Shown: positions 19,833 to 30,333 of the stretch, in pieces
Layout of the letters: every line of letters starts with the position of its first letter
How positions within the stretch are numbered: the first letter of the stretch is position 1
DNA from: an uncultured Phycisphaerales bacterium
GTDB taxonomy: Bacteria; Planctomycetota; Phycisphaerae; Phycisphaerales; SM1A02
DNA: 64,000 nucleotides
Direction: 5' to 3'
Assembly: GCA_949373145.1 (NCBI GenBank)
Contig: CASICI010000012.1
Span: 1 to 64,000 of the forward strand
Program-made: the position numbers and the translations under genes
Notes under the pieces: generated by a model
What the model was told of the DNA's origin: nothing
The model's database searches: none
Seen by the model: only the letters and a program-made list of their open reading frames with translations

Positions 19833-21152
19833 ATGAGCATGCTCCATTTCGAACCAGCGACCAGCCCCGCGGCACTCCCGACTCCGAGCGATCCTCGAAT
19901 GGTGGAGATCGTCGATCGAGTGCTTGCCGGCGAACGACTCTCGGCCGAAGAAGGCCTCGTTCTCTACGAGACACCTGACGTCCACCTGGTATGCGGCCTT
20001 GCCGACATCGTTCGCAGCGGCTTCACGGAGATGTCGCCTGGTACAACGTCAACCGACACATCAACTACTCCAACATCTGCGCCCTGAGCTGCAGCTTCTG
20101 TGCCTTTCATCGGAAGAAAGGCAGGACGGGGCCTACGAGTATTCACTCGAACAGGTCAAGCGAGGAAGCGCTCAAGGCGGAGCCGCGGTGCGACCGAACT
20201 GCACATCGTGGGTGGACTCCACCCTCGACTTCCGTTCGAGTACTACACGAACATGCTTGAGCACGATCAGGGAGTGCGCACCGAGATTGCACATCAAGGC
20301 CTTCACGGCGGTCGAGATCGTCCATCTGCAGAAGATCTCCAAGCGTGGCAGAATGAAGTACGAAGGGATCGTCGAGGTTCTCAAGGACCTGAAGGAAGCG
20401 GGCCTGCAGTCACTCCCCGGAGGTGGCGCGGAGGTCTTCGACGACCGGGTGCACGACAAGGTCTTCAAGACCAAGATCAAATCCGATCAGTGGCTCGACG
20501 TTCACAAGGCCGCTCATGAAATCGGCCTGAATTCGAACGCCACGATGCTCTACGGTCACGTCGAGGAACGGCCCGAACGAATTCATCACATGGAACTGCT
20601 CAGCGGTCAGCAGGATCGGACCCTCGAAGGACTGGGCACTCGGCTGCAGGGGATTACCGACACCGGCCCCGGCGAAGTCGTCCTCACGTGGCCCCGATCA
20701 GCACTATCCTGCCAGGAGCGGACTGCCGATGCCGGGCCAGGAACGGCCTCTCCACGGGCTATTTCCAGACGATCATTCCGCTTCCGTTCTTTCCCGAACG
20801 AAGAGTGCGCTGGAGCATCTCCCCGGCCCCGCCGGACTAGAGAACCTGCGGACCATCGCGGTCTGCAAGACTCATGCTCGACAACATCCCCCACGTGAAG
20901 GCGTTCTGGATCATGCAGACGCTCGACATGGCCCAGCTCATGCTCCAGAACGGAGCCGACGACATCGACGGCACCGTCGTCTGGTACGACATCACCCACG
21001 TCGACGGGGCCTCCACCCACCAGGAGACCACCGTCACCGACCTTCAGCGATCGATCGTGAAGCCGGGTTTCGAGCCTCGCGAACGTGACACGCTCTACCG
21101 GGTCGTTGAACGGGACGGAAGCGACTGGACGACGAACGACTCGAGGTCATGA
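19833..21152 (+). pseudogene. mqnE: Aminofutalosine synthase (radical SAM), disrupted by several frameshifts
   Basis: Pieces in three frames: [147 protein letters not shown]. Confidence 0.9.
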
Positions 21153-22788
21153 CCTCACGAAGCGCTCGCCGAGCAACCAACCGAATTCGGGGATTCGAAG
21201 CCACCAAGCCACCGCCAGAAACGGAATCGCTCCTCCTGGGACGAGAACCAGCAACACGATGAACTGGTTGAAGCAGTGAAGTGTTCTCGGCGAACGATCC
21301 CAGAAGCCAGTGAAGGCTCGTGCAGGATGCGAGCACCAGACCACCCGAGCAGACATGCGTCCTCAGAGAGACTCCGCCGCAGGGCTGGTATCGAACAGGC
21401 TGCCCGTGCGCACGGAGAGCAGGCGGGACAGGATCAGAACCTGGACCACCGCGCAGAAGGCCGTGCTCCAGGCGAGCCCCGCCACTTCAAGCGGAGTCCA
21501 GATGAGAATCAGATTCAAGGTCAGATTCACAAAGACCAGCCCCACCGCCACCTTGACCGCCGTCATCGCCTCTCACCGCGCGCGTAGAACGCTCGAACGA
21601 GCACGTGGGTGGCACAGTACGCCCACAGGGCGGAGGCGTACCCGAGGAGGATGAAAGCCGGTTCGAGCCGTGTCGGCCGCGGTGAACGCATCACCCTGGA
21701 AGACCACGGCGACCAGAGGGCGATGCACCATCAGGAGACCGATCGTCGCGGGAAGGCCGATGAAGAAGGAAAGGCGGATGCCACGCTTCAGGGTCGCATT
21801 GAAACTTTCGCGGTCATCCCGTTCCCGAGAGAGCTGCGGAAAGATCGCGGTCGCGATCGCGATGCCGAACACCCCCAGAGGAAATTCATAGAGTCGCGCC
21901 GCGTAACTCAGAGCCGCCATCGAACCCTCTTTCAGCGGGTACGCGACATCGGTAAACGGCACCGTCGGACCGACGAGCGTGGGCCAGCTCGCGATGAGTC
22001 CATCCAGCAGGGTGTTCAACTGAAGAACACCAAGTCCGAGCGCCATCGGCAGTCCGGCACGGATGACCTCTGAAGGAGGTGGCACGGGCGACGGCGCGAT
22101 CCGCAACGCCCGGTGGAGAGGGAAGAGCCCGCAGGGCACGCCATGACCAGAACACCTGGATCATTCCCGCCAACAAGAGGCTGGCCGCGACCCAGCTGAT
22201 CTGAGCTTCACTGGTCAATCGACCCGAGGACACCAGCGGCAGGAGAAGCAGGGTCGACGCGACGAAGAACAGATTCATGATGATCGGTGCGGCGGCGGTC
22301 GGACCGAAGCGGCCATGTGCCTGGAGCATCGCACCCATCAGAGCCACGAGACACACCATGGGTGCGTACGGCAGCATGATGGCCAGAAGCCGAAGGCCCT
22401 GAGCCTCGCGGAGCCCGTCGAGAACGCCGAAGAGAAGGAGCATCTCGATGAGCAGAACGATGCCCGAAAGCAGCATGATCGAACGTCCGACCAGCAGGCG
22501 TGCCATCAAGGCCGCCGTCGCGGGATCGTCATCGGAGAGGCGAGTGTATTCGGGAAGGAACGCGGCACTGAGCACACCCTCACCGAAGAGACGGCGAAAG
22601 AGATTCGGCACCTGGAAACCGAAAGCAAAGGCATCCATGAGAGGGCTGATTCCAAAGACCCGACTCATGGTGGCGTCACGAAGCAGGCCACCCATGCGAC
22701 TCACCACCGTCAAGCCGGTGACCGTGCGGGCATGTTTCTCGAAACCAGACGGATTGGACGACATGAGACCTCGAGGCGTGGAAATCAA
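21150..22788 (-). pseudogene. murJ: Lipid II flippase MurJ, disrupted by frameshifts
   Basis: GLTVVSRMGGLLRDATMSRVFG...NLFRRLFGEGVLSAAFLPEY in one ORF, then AALSYAARLYEFPLGVFGIAIATAIFPQLSRERDD and further TM pieces in other frames. Confidence 0.9.
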
Positions 22789-23249
22789 TCGGAGGAGGAC
22801 TTCGAATCATCTCTCGAGGGGGGCGTTCCATCGTCCGCAGCCTGTTCCGCGAGGGACACCTTGTAGACGGCCCGCGACATGGAAGGCTCGAGCTGGTCGG
22901 CGTCGAGAATCACGAGCACACGGCGATCCTCCTTGGAGTACACCATTTCTGATCGCGGGAACAACCAGGTCGACCGTTCGGTGGCCCAGCCGTAGCTCGT
23001 GAATTTCGAATCGATCGATTCCACCATCTCGTCCATGCGGAGAATGGGACCGACGAAGATGAATCGTCCACCGACGAGTTCACCCTGCCGACGCTTGATC
23101 TCGTACCCGAGCCTCTGCTCCATGTCGGGAACGGTCGGGATGTCGGAGGCGAGGACCACATCGGGCTGCGAACTGCATCCGGTTCCGAGGAGGGCGAGGC
23201 TCAGCAGAGCCAGGACCGACACGATGTGAGGAAGTGGTGATCGGGTCAT
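22785..23249 (-). CDS. Hypothetical lipoprotein
   Basis: Lipobox-like LLGTGCSSQ; 154 aa. Confidence 0.6.
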   Translation of the reverse strand: MTRSPLPHIVSVLALLSLALLGTGCSSQPDVVLASDIPTVPDMEQRLGYEIKRRQGELVGGRFIFVGPILRMDEMVESIDSKFTSYGWATERSTWLFPRSEMVYSKEDRRVLVILDADQLEPSMSRAVYKVSLAEQAADDGTPPSRDDSKSSSD

Positions 23250-23374
23250 GCGTGCAGGATACGTGGAATCCGAACTTCGCGAATGGAGAATCGTCTTCAG
23301 ACGCCGATGAGGGGTTCGAAGGAAGCGCCAGGGAGGATCCGGCTCGACCAGATCAAGACCGGATCAAGACCGGA

Positions 23375-24307
23375 TCAGATTCTCCGGGCGAGACTCAACA
23401 TGAGACGACGCAGATAGACGGCGATGGACAGAGCCAGGATGAGACAGTAGATCGTTCCCTGATCCTCGAAGAGGAGAGGGCCGAGAAAGGACGATGATCT
23501 CACCTTTTCCCAGATCAGAAGCTGAAGCAGAATGAACCTGAAGAACACGAAACACGCCGACATCACCGCATACAGCAGCAACGCGGGGATGAGACTGCTG
23601 ATGATGGTTCCCCTGAACCACCCTTCAAGACATGCGAGACCGTCGGTTTCCCCGAGACGCTTCAGTTCGAATCGAAAACCGGATCGAAAAGACAGCAGCA
23701 TCGCGGGAATCCCAAAGCTCAGCCCGCCCAGCATCAGCGCCGCCATCGCATTGGAACCCTCGATGCCCCTGTTCAAAAGCAGAAAATCGATGACGATGGC
23801 GATCAGCCCCCCCATCAAGACTCCGATGGATCCGGATGTGAGAATCACCAGACACGCTCCGGAGCGGGAAGTCAGAGAAAAGGCGATGCGGATCCAGAGA
23901 TTTCGAACCTCCTCGATTGCTGAACCGGGCAATGGTCGCAGTGCCGTGATCATGATGACGAACGCGACGACGCCCATGGTGCCTGCTTCGACATCGTGCA
24001 GACTGTAGACGCGTCCGACGCTCAGGGTCGCCTGCGTGATCTCGATCAGAAAACAGACTCCGATTCCGACAATCACCAGGCGAGCGGGACCAGTCACCCA
24101 GTTGCATATCCAGAAGCAGAAGATCATGAGCCCGAAGGCGAAGAAGTGAATCAGTTTGTCGAAGGCTCCACCGGGCCCGCTCAACTCGAGTCGCGGCCAG
24201 TGTGTCCCGACGATCAGGGCAAGAAGGTAGATGAAAGAAACGATCCGAAAATGGCGCAGAGCCATTCGCCGGCAGAGGGAAGGATCACCGGACGTGTCAC
24301 CAGCCAT
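23375..24307 (-). CDS. VanZ-like membrane protein
   Basis: N-terminal VanZ-like pattern (DKLIHFFAFGLMIF...LIEITQATLSVGRVYSLHDVEAGTMG) plus additional TM segments. Confidence 0.65.
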   Translation of the reverse strand: MAGDTSGDPSLCRRMALRHFRIVSFIYLLALIVGTHWPRLELSGPGGAFDKLIHFFAFGLMIFCFWICNWVTGPARLVIVGIGVCFLIEITQATLSVGRVYSLHDVEAGTMGVVAFVIMITALRPLPGSAIEEVRNLWIRIAFSLTSRSGACLVILTSGSIGVLMGGLIAIVIDFLLLNRGIEGSNAMAALMLGGLSFGIPAMLLSFRSGFRFELKRLGETDGLACLEGWFRGTIISSLIPALLLYAVMSACFVFFRFILLQLLIWEKVRSSSFLGPLLFEDQGTIYCLILALSIAVYLRRLMLSLARRI

Positions 24308-24321
24308 CGAGATACGCCCCC

Positions 24322-25470
24322 TCAACCGGGATTCTTGGACTTGGGCTTGGACTTGGACTTGGGAGTGACGGTCTCATCACTGGAACGTGTTCTTGGTTCG
24401 ACGGAAATCGTTCCGGCAGCCACAGGGTCCAGAGGCTCCGGATCGTCTGCCTTCTTCACAGGATCCGGCTGATCGGATGGGTTGATCTTCGCCTGAGGCA
24501 CTGGAATCTCGGTTGATTCATGTTCTGTGTCATGAACTTCTTCGGGTTCACGCACTTCGGAAACTTCGGGAGCGGTCGAGACCTCGTCAGAGTCGGTGTG
24601 CGAGGACGTCGCCGAAGTGACTTCTTCGCTGGAATCTGTTTCAAGCTGGGCGATGATTCGCTCGGCAAGCGTCCTGTAGTCAAGCGCACCGGGGCACCAG
24701 GGTGCGTAGTCGAAGATGGTCTGCCCGAAACTAGGCGCTTCCGCGAGCTTGATGTTCTTGCGAATCGCGGGACGGAGCACCTTTGCGAAAGGGGAAAGCA
24801 ATGGATTGCCGCGATTCTCCTCGAAGAATCCGTCGAGTTCGCCGACAACTTCGCGAACCAGCGTCGAATGCTTCTCATGCATGCAAAGGATCACACCACT
24901 CACCTTGAGATCGGTGTTCACTTCGTTGCGACAGACTTCGCCGACCGTCTCGAGAAGCTTGCTGAACCCCTGCATGGCGAGAAAATGCGCCTGCATGGGA
25001 ACGTAGACTTCCTGAGCCATCGACAACGCATTGAGGGTGAGCGTACCGAGGCTGGGCGGGCAATCGAGCAGGATGTAGTCGTAGTCGACCATGTGTGGCG
25101 CGAACTTGTCACCCAGTCGCTTCAATCGATCAGGGGCATTGGCGAGTTCGATTTCAGCCGCGGCAAGGTCGACTTTCGATGGCACACAATCGAGGTTCGG
25201 CCGGACCTTCACGACGACCTGTTCGAGCGGGACGTCGGGTTCGAGCAGAAGCTCGTAGACGGTGTCTCCGACACTTTCACCATCGAGCCCGAGATGCAGT
25301 GAGAGATGCCCCTGGGGATCCATGTCGATCAGACAGACCCGTTTGCCCATTTCAGCGAGCGCGGCACCGATGTTCACCGTCGAAGTGGTCTTGCCCACGC
25401 CGCCCTTCTGATTGAGCAAGGCGATCACGCGGGGATGTGGGGCTGATGCGTGGTTGATGGGCTGACTCAT
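24322..25470 (-). CDS. parA: ParA/Soj-family chromosome partitioning ATPase with low-complexity charged C-terminus
   Basis: ALLNQKGGVGKTTSTVNIGAALA, VCLIDMDPQGHLSLHLGL, YILLDCPPSLGTLTLNAL; tail KSKSKPKSKNPG. Confidence 0.93.
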   Translation of the reverse strand: MSQPINHASAPHPRVIALLNQKGGVGKTTSTVNIGAALAEMGKRVCLIDMDPQGHLSLHLGLDGESVGDTVYELLLEPDVPLEQVVVKVRPNLDCVPSKVDLAAAEIELANAPDRLKRLGDKFAPHMVDYDYILLDCPPSLGTLTLNALSMAQEVYVPMQAHFLAMQGFSKLLETVGEVCRNEVNTDLKVSGVILCMHEKHSTLVREVVGELDGFFEENRGNPLLSPFAKVLRPAIRKNIKLAEAPSFGQTIFDYAPWCPGALDYRTLAERIIAQLETDSSEEVTSATSSHTDSDEVSTAPEVSEVREPEEVHDTEHESTEIPVPQAKINPSDQPDPVKKADDPEPLDPVAAGTISVEPRTRSSDETVTPKSKSKPKSKNPG

Positions 25471-25509
25471 GCTTCAAGTATAGGGAAGCGGCGTGTTCAG
25501 GAGGACTTC

Positions 25510-27189
25510 TCAACGACCCGGTGGCTGGATGTCGCCCCATTCACCGAGCTCAACGAGAAAGATCGGGGGTGCGGCATCCCAGGTGGGCAGGGCTCCACCG
25601 GCAATGGACAGCACTTGCTCACCCCTCAGTCTGCGAATGCCTATCTGAGTCGAATCCGGAAAATCCGGATGGGCTGAAAGCTTGAGCAGAGAGGGATCGA
25701 GGGTCACCGTCGCTCTCCACCGATCGGGAAATCGCCGGACCACGGCTTCGGCTCCACGAAGACGCCCGCCTCCGGGGTTGAATTCAAGCGTTCCATCCGA
25801 AGAGAGCGTCACCACCCTGACGGGGACGTCGAAGGGGCCGAAATGCAATTCAACGCGATCACTCGCAGCAGCGCTTTTGGGGTCGTAGAGACACTCGAGG
25901 AAGAGTTCCCAGCGGTCGCGGTATTTTCGAAGAATCACGGCGGTACCGGATTGGGAACGAGTCACGTCACGACGGTCAGCCCAAGCCTGCTCGAGAGTGA
26001 TCGGAGCGAGGAAGGGTCCGAACTGAACGCCGGGCGGCCGAGCCACGATGAGGTTTCCCTCGAACATCAATCGTCTTTCGAAGTCACCGCAGGTGATGAC
26101 CAGGGTGTCATTGGTCTGACGTGATTCCGTTCGAAATGGAAGTGACGAATCAGGTCTTTCGGGTCGATCCATCTCGACATCCAGAATGCTGCGTGGGGGC
26201 ACGAGCGCCCCGCTTGGAATCGGATCACCCTCGACCCACTGCACTCGAATGACCTGTTCACCGTCCGTGGGATTGGCGACGGCGAAACGGACGCGATTTC
26301 CAGAGCTGGTCACCGGCCAGATGATCAATGGAAAACGTGCATCGAGATAGGAGAGCAGGGAACGCACGGCGAGACGATCCGGTCGATCGAGATCGAGTAC
26401 CAGCATCAGAATGGAACGCAGTTCAGACGGGTCGGTGACCCAGGCTGCGATCGAACGACCATCGGAGGTCAGGCAGCGCGCGATGAGGAGATCCACCAGC
26501 TCTTCAGCGGTTCCTTGACTTTCCCGGCGCAGTCGGTGGAGTCCGGCTCTCCAGAGTTCGGCAAGATTGTGGGCGAGCATGCGCGCATCCGCACCACCGA
26601 TGACTTCAGGAGGTCGGGCGCCGGCGCGTTCGGCAAGCAACGCCCAACGCCACCAGTTTGCGGGATCATCGAGCATCGGCCATTCGGGTCCGACACGAGC
26701 CGCCAACGTCTTTCCGAACAGAGGTGGTGCGGGTGGCAACCAACGCGGGCGGATGATGGAGTCGTTCATGCGAAAGACACCCTGGTAGTCATCCTGAAGA
26801 TCGCAGACGAGTGCACCGACCGCGGACTGCCTCTCCGATTCAGTGGCAGGTGGCGCGCTCACCGCGATCGCGAAGCTGGAGCTCGTCCATTCTCTGGCCT
26901 GCGTCATTCCATCGGAGGCAAGCCAGACCACGGAGGCACGGCAGGAACTCCCGTCTTCCTTGTCCAGAGAGACTTCGTTGGGAATCCTTCGTCGAGGACG
27001 ATCGGGATCGGGTCGAATTGGGATCACGAGATGCCCACCGACCACGACGTGTGGTCGGTCGTCGATGATCTGCAAGGGAACGTCCGCGAGTCTCGACGGT
27101 TCGGAACAGACCATGACGTCGAACAACGGACTCACGAGCAGCATCAAGCCGATCGTCAGTTGGCATGTCGAGAATGATCGAAGATTCAT
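25510..27189 (-). CDS. Hypothetical secreted protein
   Basis: 559-aa ORF with signal-peptide-like N-terminus; no family recognised. Confidence 0.65.
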   Translation of the reverse strand: MNLRSFSTCQLTIGLMLLVSPLFDVMVCSEPSRLADVPLQIIDDRPHVVVGGHLVIPIRPDPDRPRRRIPNEVSLDKEDGSSCRASVVWLASDGMTQAREWTSSSFAIAVSAPPATESERQSAVGALVCDLQDDYQGVFRMNDSIIRPRWLPPAPPLFGKTLAARVGPEWPMLDDPANWWRWALLAERAGARPPEVIGGADARMLAHNLAELWRAGLHRLRRESQGTAEELVDLLIARCLTSDGRSIAAWVTDPSELRSILMLVLDLDRPDRLAVRSLLSYLDARFPLIIWPVTSSGNRVRFAVANPTDGEQVIRVQWVEGDPIPSGALVPPRSILDVEMDRPERPDSSLPFRTESRQTNDTLVITCGDFERRLMFEGNLIVARPPGVQFGPFLAPITLEQAWADRRDVTRSQSGTAVILRKYRDRWELFLECLYDPKSAAASDRVELHFGPFDVPVRVVTLSSDGTLEFNPGGGRLRGAEAVVRRFPDRWRATVTLDPSLLKLSAHPDFPDSTQIGIRRLRGEQVLSIAGGALPTWDAAPPIFLVELGEWGDIQPPGR

Positions 27190-27213
27190 TGCGGTAGACT
27201 CTGGACGGCTGAA

Positions 27214-27963
27214 ATGGCTGTGGTGACGGGCGCTGGGACTGTGACGATCACTTTAGCCGATAGGACGAAAGGAATTGACGTGACGAAAGAACCCGCCCCA
27301 GGCTTCAAGAGACACATGCTGCCTGAACACGAGGATCTTCTCGAACAGGCCGGCACCTTTCGTCGTTTGATGGAGAGCCGGAGATCCGTGCGGGAATTCA
27401 GCGATCGACCCGTCCCTGAGAGCGTCGTTCGAGAACTGATCCGAACCGCAGGGACCGCACCCAGCGGCGCGAACAAGCAACCCTGGCGTTTCGTGGCGGT
27501 CAGGGATCCGGGGCTCAAGTCCGAGATTCGGATCGCCGCTGAAGAAGAGGAGAAGCTCTTCTACGAGAAGAGGGCGAGTCAGACCTGGCTCGATGATCTC
27601 AAGCCATTCATGACGGATGCCGAGAAGCCATTTCTTGAAATCGCACCTTGGATCATCATCATCTTCAAGGTGATGGGACCGGATCCCGACCAGCCGGATG
27701 GTGTCGACAATGGCAAGGTCTACTACGTGAACGAATCGGTGGGCATCGCATGCGGCCTCTTTCTTGCCGCAGCGCATCATGCCGGACTGGCCACACTCAC
27801 CCACACGCCGAGCCCGATGAAATTTCTGACCAGCATCCTGCGAAGACCCGCGAATGAACGACCGTTTCTGGTGATTCCGCTCGGCTATCCGGCAGAGGAC
27901 TGCATGGTTCCCGATATCGAACGCAAGCAGATCGATCGCATCATGACGATCGACCGCGGATGA
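27214..27963 (+). CDS. Nitroreductase-family flavoprotein, iodotyrosine deiodinase-like
   Basis: RRSVREFSDRPVPESVVRELIRTAGTAPSGANKQPWRFVAVRDP; EEEEKLFYEKR lid; VNESVGIACGLFLAAAHHAGLATLTHTPSP; VIPLGYPAEDCMVPDIERK. Confidence 0.88.
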   Translation: MAVVTGAGTVTITLADRTKGIDVTKEPAPGFKRHMLPEHEDLLEQAGTFRRLMESRRSVREFSDRPVPESVVRELIRTAGTAPSGANKQPWRFVAVRDPGLKSEIRIAAEEEEKLFYEKRASQTWLDDLKPFMTDAEKPFLEIAPWIIIIFKVMGPDPDQPDGVDNGKVYYVNESVGIACGLFLAAAHHAGLATLTHTPSPMKFLTSILRRPANERPFLVIPLGYPAEDCMVPDIERKQIDRIMTIDRG

Positions 27964-27965
27964 AC

Positions 27966-28556
27966 TCAGTCGGTATCCGGATGATTCTGCAGGTGTTCGT
28001 CGACCAACATCCTGAGACGCCTCTTGCGATACGTCGAGTCGGTCTGAAACCGTGGCATCGAAGCATCATTGGTGCTCTCATCCACGTATCGAAGTTGGGG
28101 ATTGCCATAGACGAAGAGGTGGATGTTCGACGGGGTGATCTGGAGAGTTTCATCTTCGACGACAGAAGTTCGAGCACCGAATCCGGAACGGTTGAGAAAG
28201 GCCGGTGGTCCGATGTGAAAGGTCGTGCCGGGAGGGACCTCTGGAATGAAGCGGTTTCCCCAGTCGATGTAGACGGAGCGGTCGAAGACCGCGAAGAGTC
28301 CGCCGCTGGTCCGAAAGAACGGCCCGGATGAATCCGCGGCCTGGTAGACCTGATCAAATCCGTTTCCGATGGAAAGGCCGAGCGGCTGGACTTTGAGCCC
28401 CGCTGACAATGGACCGACATCCTGAATACCGGGTTCGACCACGCGAAGATCGACCGGATCCTGACCAGGACACATCGATGTCACGGACAACAGGATGAGG
28501 ATCTGAAACAGGCGCATGAGATGATTCTTGCTGAAAATCATGGTCCTGTCATCCAA
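27966..28556 (-). CDS. Hypothetical secreted protein
   Basis: 196-aa ORF with signal-like N-terminus. Confidence 0.55.
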   Translation of the reverse strand: MDDRTMIFSKNHLMRLFQILILLSVTSMCPGQDPVDLRVVEPGIQDVGPLSAGLKVQPLGLSIGNGFDQVYQAADSSGPFFRTSGGLFAVFDRSVYIDWGNRFIPEVPPGTTFHIGPPAFLNRSGFGARTSVVEDETLQITPSNIHLFVYGNPQLRYVDESTNDASMPRFQTDSTYRKRRLRMLVDEHLQNHPDTD

Positions 28557-28571
28557 GTGAATGAAAAAAGA

Positions 28572-29342
28572 TCACCAGTCGATCAGATGCACACGATCGG
28601 AATCGATCATCTTGTCACCGTCGGGGGTCTGAAGCAGGAGTCCGTTGACGGGATCCAGCGTCTTGACCCGACCCTCCAACCGCCGACCTGCATGTTCCAG
28701 AACGACCGGTGAGCCTGCGATCAGATCGAAATCACGAAAGATGGAAGCAAGTTCCTTCTCATTCAGACGTTGAACCTCGTCGAAGGAGATGATCAGTCGT
28801 TGCTGGAGTTCAAGTCTGCTTATGTCAACTCCATGCTCGGCCAACGACGAAGCGATGGAGGAGAGCTCCCCTGCCCAGTGTCGTCGCAACACGTTGACAC
28901 CGATGCCCACCACCGCGACACCACCGGATTGTTCGATCAGGACCCCCGCGATCTTGTGACGACCATTGGGGGTGACCACGAAGAAATCATTGGGCCATTT
29001 GATCCCGCTGTGAAGACCATGGGCGGCGAACATGGGCACGAGGACACGAGCCACCGCGACTGCCGCTCGAGCACACAATGTGCGAGTGCATCCCGCAGGC
29101 AACACGAGACTCATCGCGATTCCGGTGCCACCTTCCTCCGACCAGGAGCGACCGTGGCGTCCCCTCCCCGCAGTCTGATGTGCAGCGACCACCACCGTTC
29201 CGGGACGAGGCCCATCCTGCCGGGCGAAATCCTGAGTGGAGCCGGTCTGTTCGAGAACGATCACACGATCGAATCCCTGAAGAGACTCGACCAACGATTC
29301 GAGAGCGTCGGGCCAGAGGCGATGTTCCTCGAAATCATTCAC
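28572..29342 (-). CDS. birA: Biotin--[acetyl-CoA-carboxylase] ligase
   Basis: LEQTGSTQDFARQDG, VVVAAHQTAGRGRHGRSW, IKWPNDFFV, KIAGVLIEQSG, GIGVNVLR. Confidence 0.93.
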   Translation of the reverse strand: MNDFEEHRLWPDALESLVESLQGFDRVIVLEQTGSTQDFARQDGPRPGTVVVAAHQTAGRGRHGRSWSEEGGTGIAMSLVLPAGCTRTLCARAAVAVARVLVPMFAAHGLHSGIKWPNDFFVVTPNGRHKIAGVLIEQSGGVAVVGIGVNVLRRHWAGELSSIASSLAEHGVDISRLELQQRLIISFDEVQRLNEKELASIFRDFDLIAGSPVVLEHAGRRLEGRVKTLDPVNGLLLQTPDGDKMIDSDRVHLIDW

Positions 29343-30259
29343 TTGAGATCGAGCCCGAAATCAATCTGTACGGATGAATGCGTGACCGCACCCACCGAGA
29401 TCCGGTCGATTCCGCTTTCGGCGACGCCACGAACGGTCTCGAGCGTGATTCCACCGGAAGCTTCGAGGAGAACATCCGGTGCACGGTCGTCTCTGATTCG
29501 AACCGCCTCGGTCATGAGTGCGGGAGACATGTTGTCGAGCAGGATCATGTCCACCAGGCCCGGTGCGATGGAAAGCACGGCCTCCAACTGCTCGAAATCA
29601 TCGACTTCGACCTGGACGAAGGTCGGATTGAAGTCACTTCGAGCAGCTGGAATTTCATCAACGAGTCGTTCGGCGAATTCCGAGGCGTTCAGGCTTCCGA
29701 CATGATTGTCCTTCACGAGAATCGCATCATGCAGACCGAGACGATGCATGGTTCCACCACCACAACGGACCGCGTATTTTTCAAGAGAGCGAAATCCGGG
29801 CGTCGTCTTCCTGGTGTCGCAGACGGAGACTCCGGTCCCTTGGACCGCCGTGACATAGTGCCGCGTCGAAGTCGCGACGCCACTGAGTCGACCGAGCATG
29901 TTCAGAAGTATTCTTTCCACCGGCAGCAGTCGCGCCAATGGGCCGCTCAGTCTGCAGACCACGTCTCCGGGGACGATCTCGACACCATCATCGATCGCCC
30001 ACCACCATGAAAGTTCGGGAGCGAGCCGACGCAGGATGACATCCAGCACCGGACTTCCGGAGAGCACTCCGGCATGGCGGGTCACGATTTCCGCGGAGAC
30101 CGTCTCAAGCGGATCCACCACGGCCTGGGTGGTGATGTCGCCCTGCTCTCCAAGATCTTCGGAGGCGGCGAGCGTGATCAGCGCATCGAGGTGGTCCGAA
30201 TCGACCAGGACATGGAAGAGTCCGGCAAGATCGAGTGATTCGAGGTCGGTCGTGGTCAT
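29339..30259 (-). CDS. nadC: Nicotinate-nucleotide pyrophosphorylase (carboxylating)
   Basis: EDLGEQGDITTQAV, LNMLGRLSGVATSTRHYV, DTRKTTPGFRSLEKYAVRCGGGTMHRLGLHDAILVKDNH. Confidence 0.96.
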   Translation of the reverse strand: MTTTDLESLDLAGLFHVLVDSDHLDALITLAASEDLGEQGDITTQAVVDPLETVSAEIVTRHAGVLSGSPVLDVILRRLAPELSWWWAIDDGVEIVPGDVVCRLSGPLARLLPVERILLNMLGRLSGVATSTRHYVTAVQGTGVSVCDTRKTTPGFRSLEKYAVRCGGGTMHRLGLHDAILVKDNHVGSLNASEFAERLVDEIPAARSDFNPTFVQVEVDDFEQLEAVLSIAPGLVDMILLDNMSPALMTEAVRIRDDRAPDVLLEASGGITLETVRGVAESGIDRISVGAVTHSSVQIDFGLDLK

Positions 30260-30333
30260 GCCCCGAACTTACTCGATCAGCCCTGAAAACGCAGCAGGAA
30301 AAAGCGCTTGGATGTGGGAGGTGCTAGATTTGA

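Noticed and set aside
19833-21152. Programmed frameshifting or real pseudogene decay in mqnE
   Set aside because: Several shifts at unrelated sites, plus neighbouring murJ and distant leuS, DUF58 and tgpA showing the same pattern; sequencing error is simpler.
24330-24370. cttggacttgggcttggacttggacttggg repeat as a regulatory element
   Set aside because: In-frame coding of the Lys/Ser/Pro tail of ParA (KSKSKPKSK).
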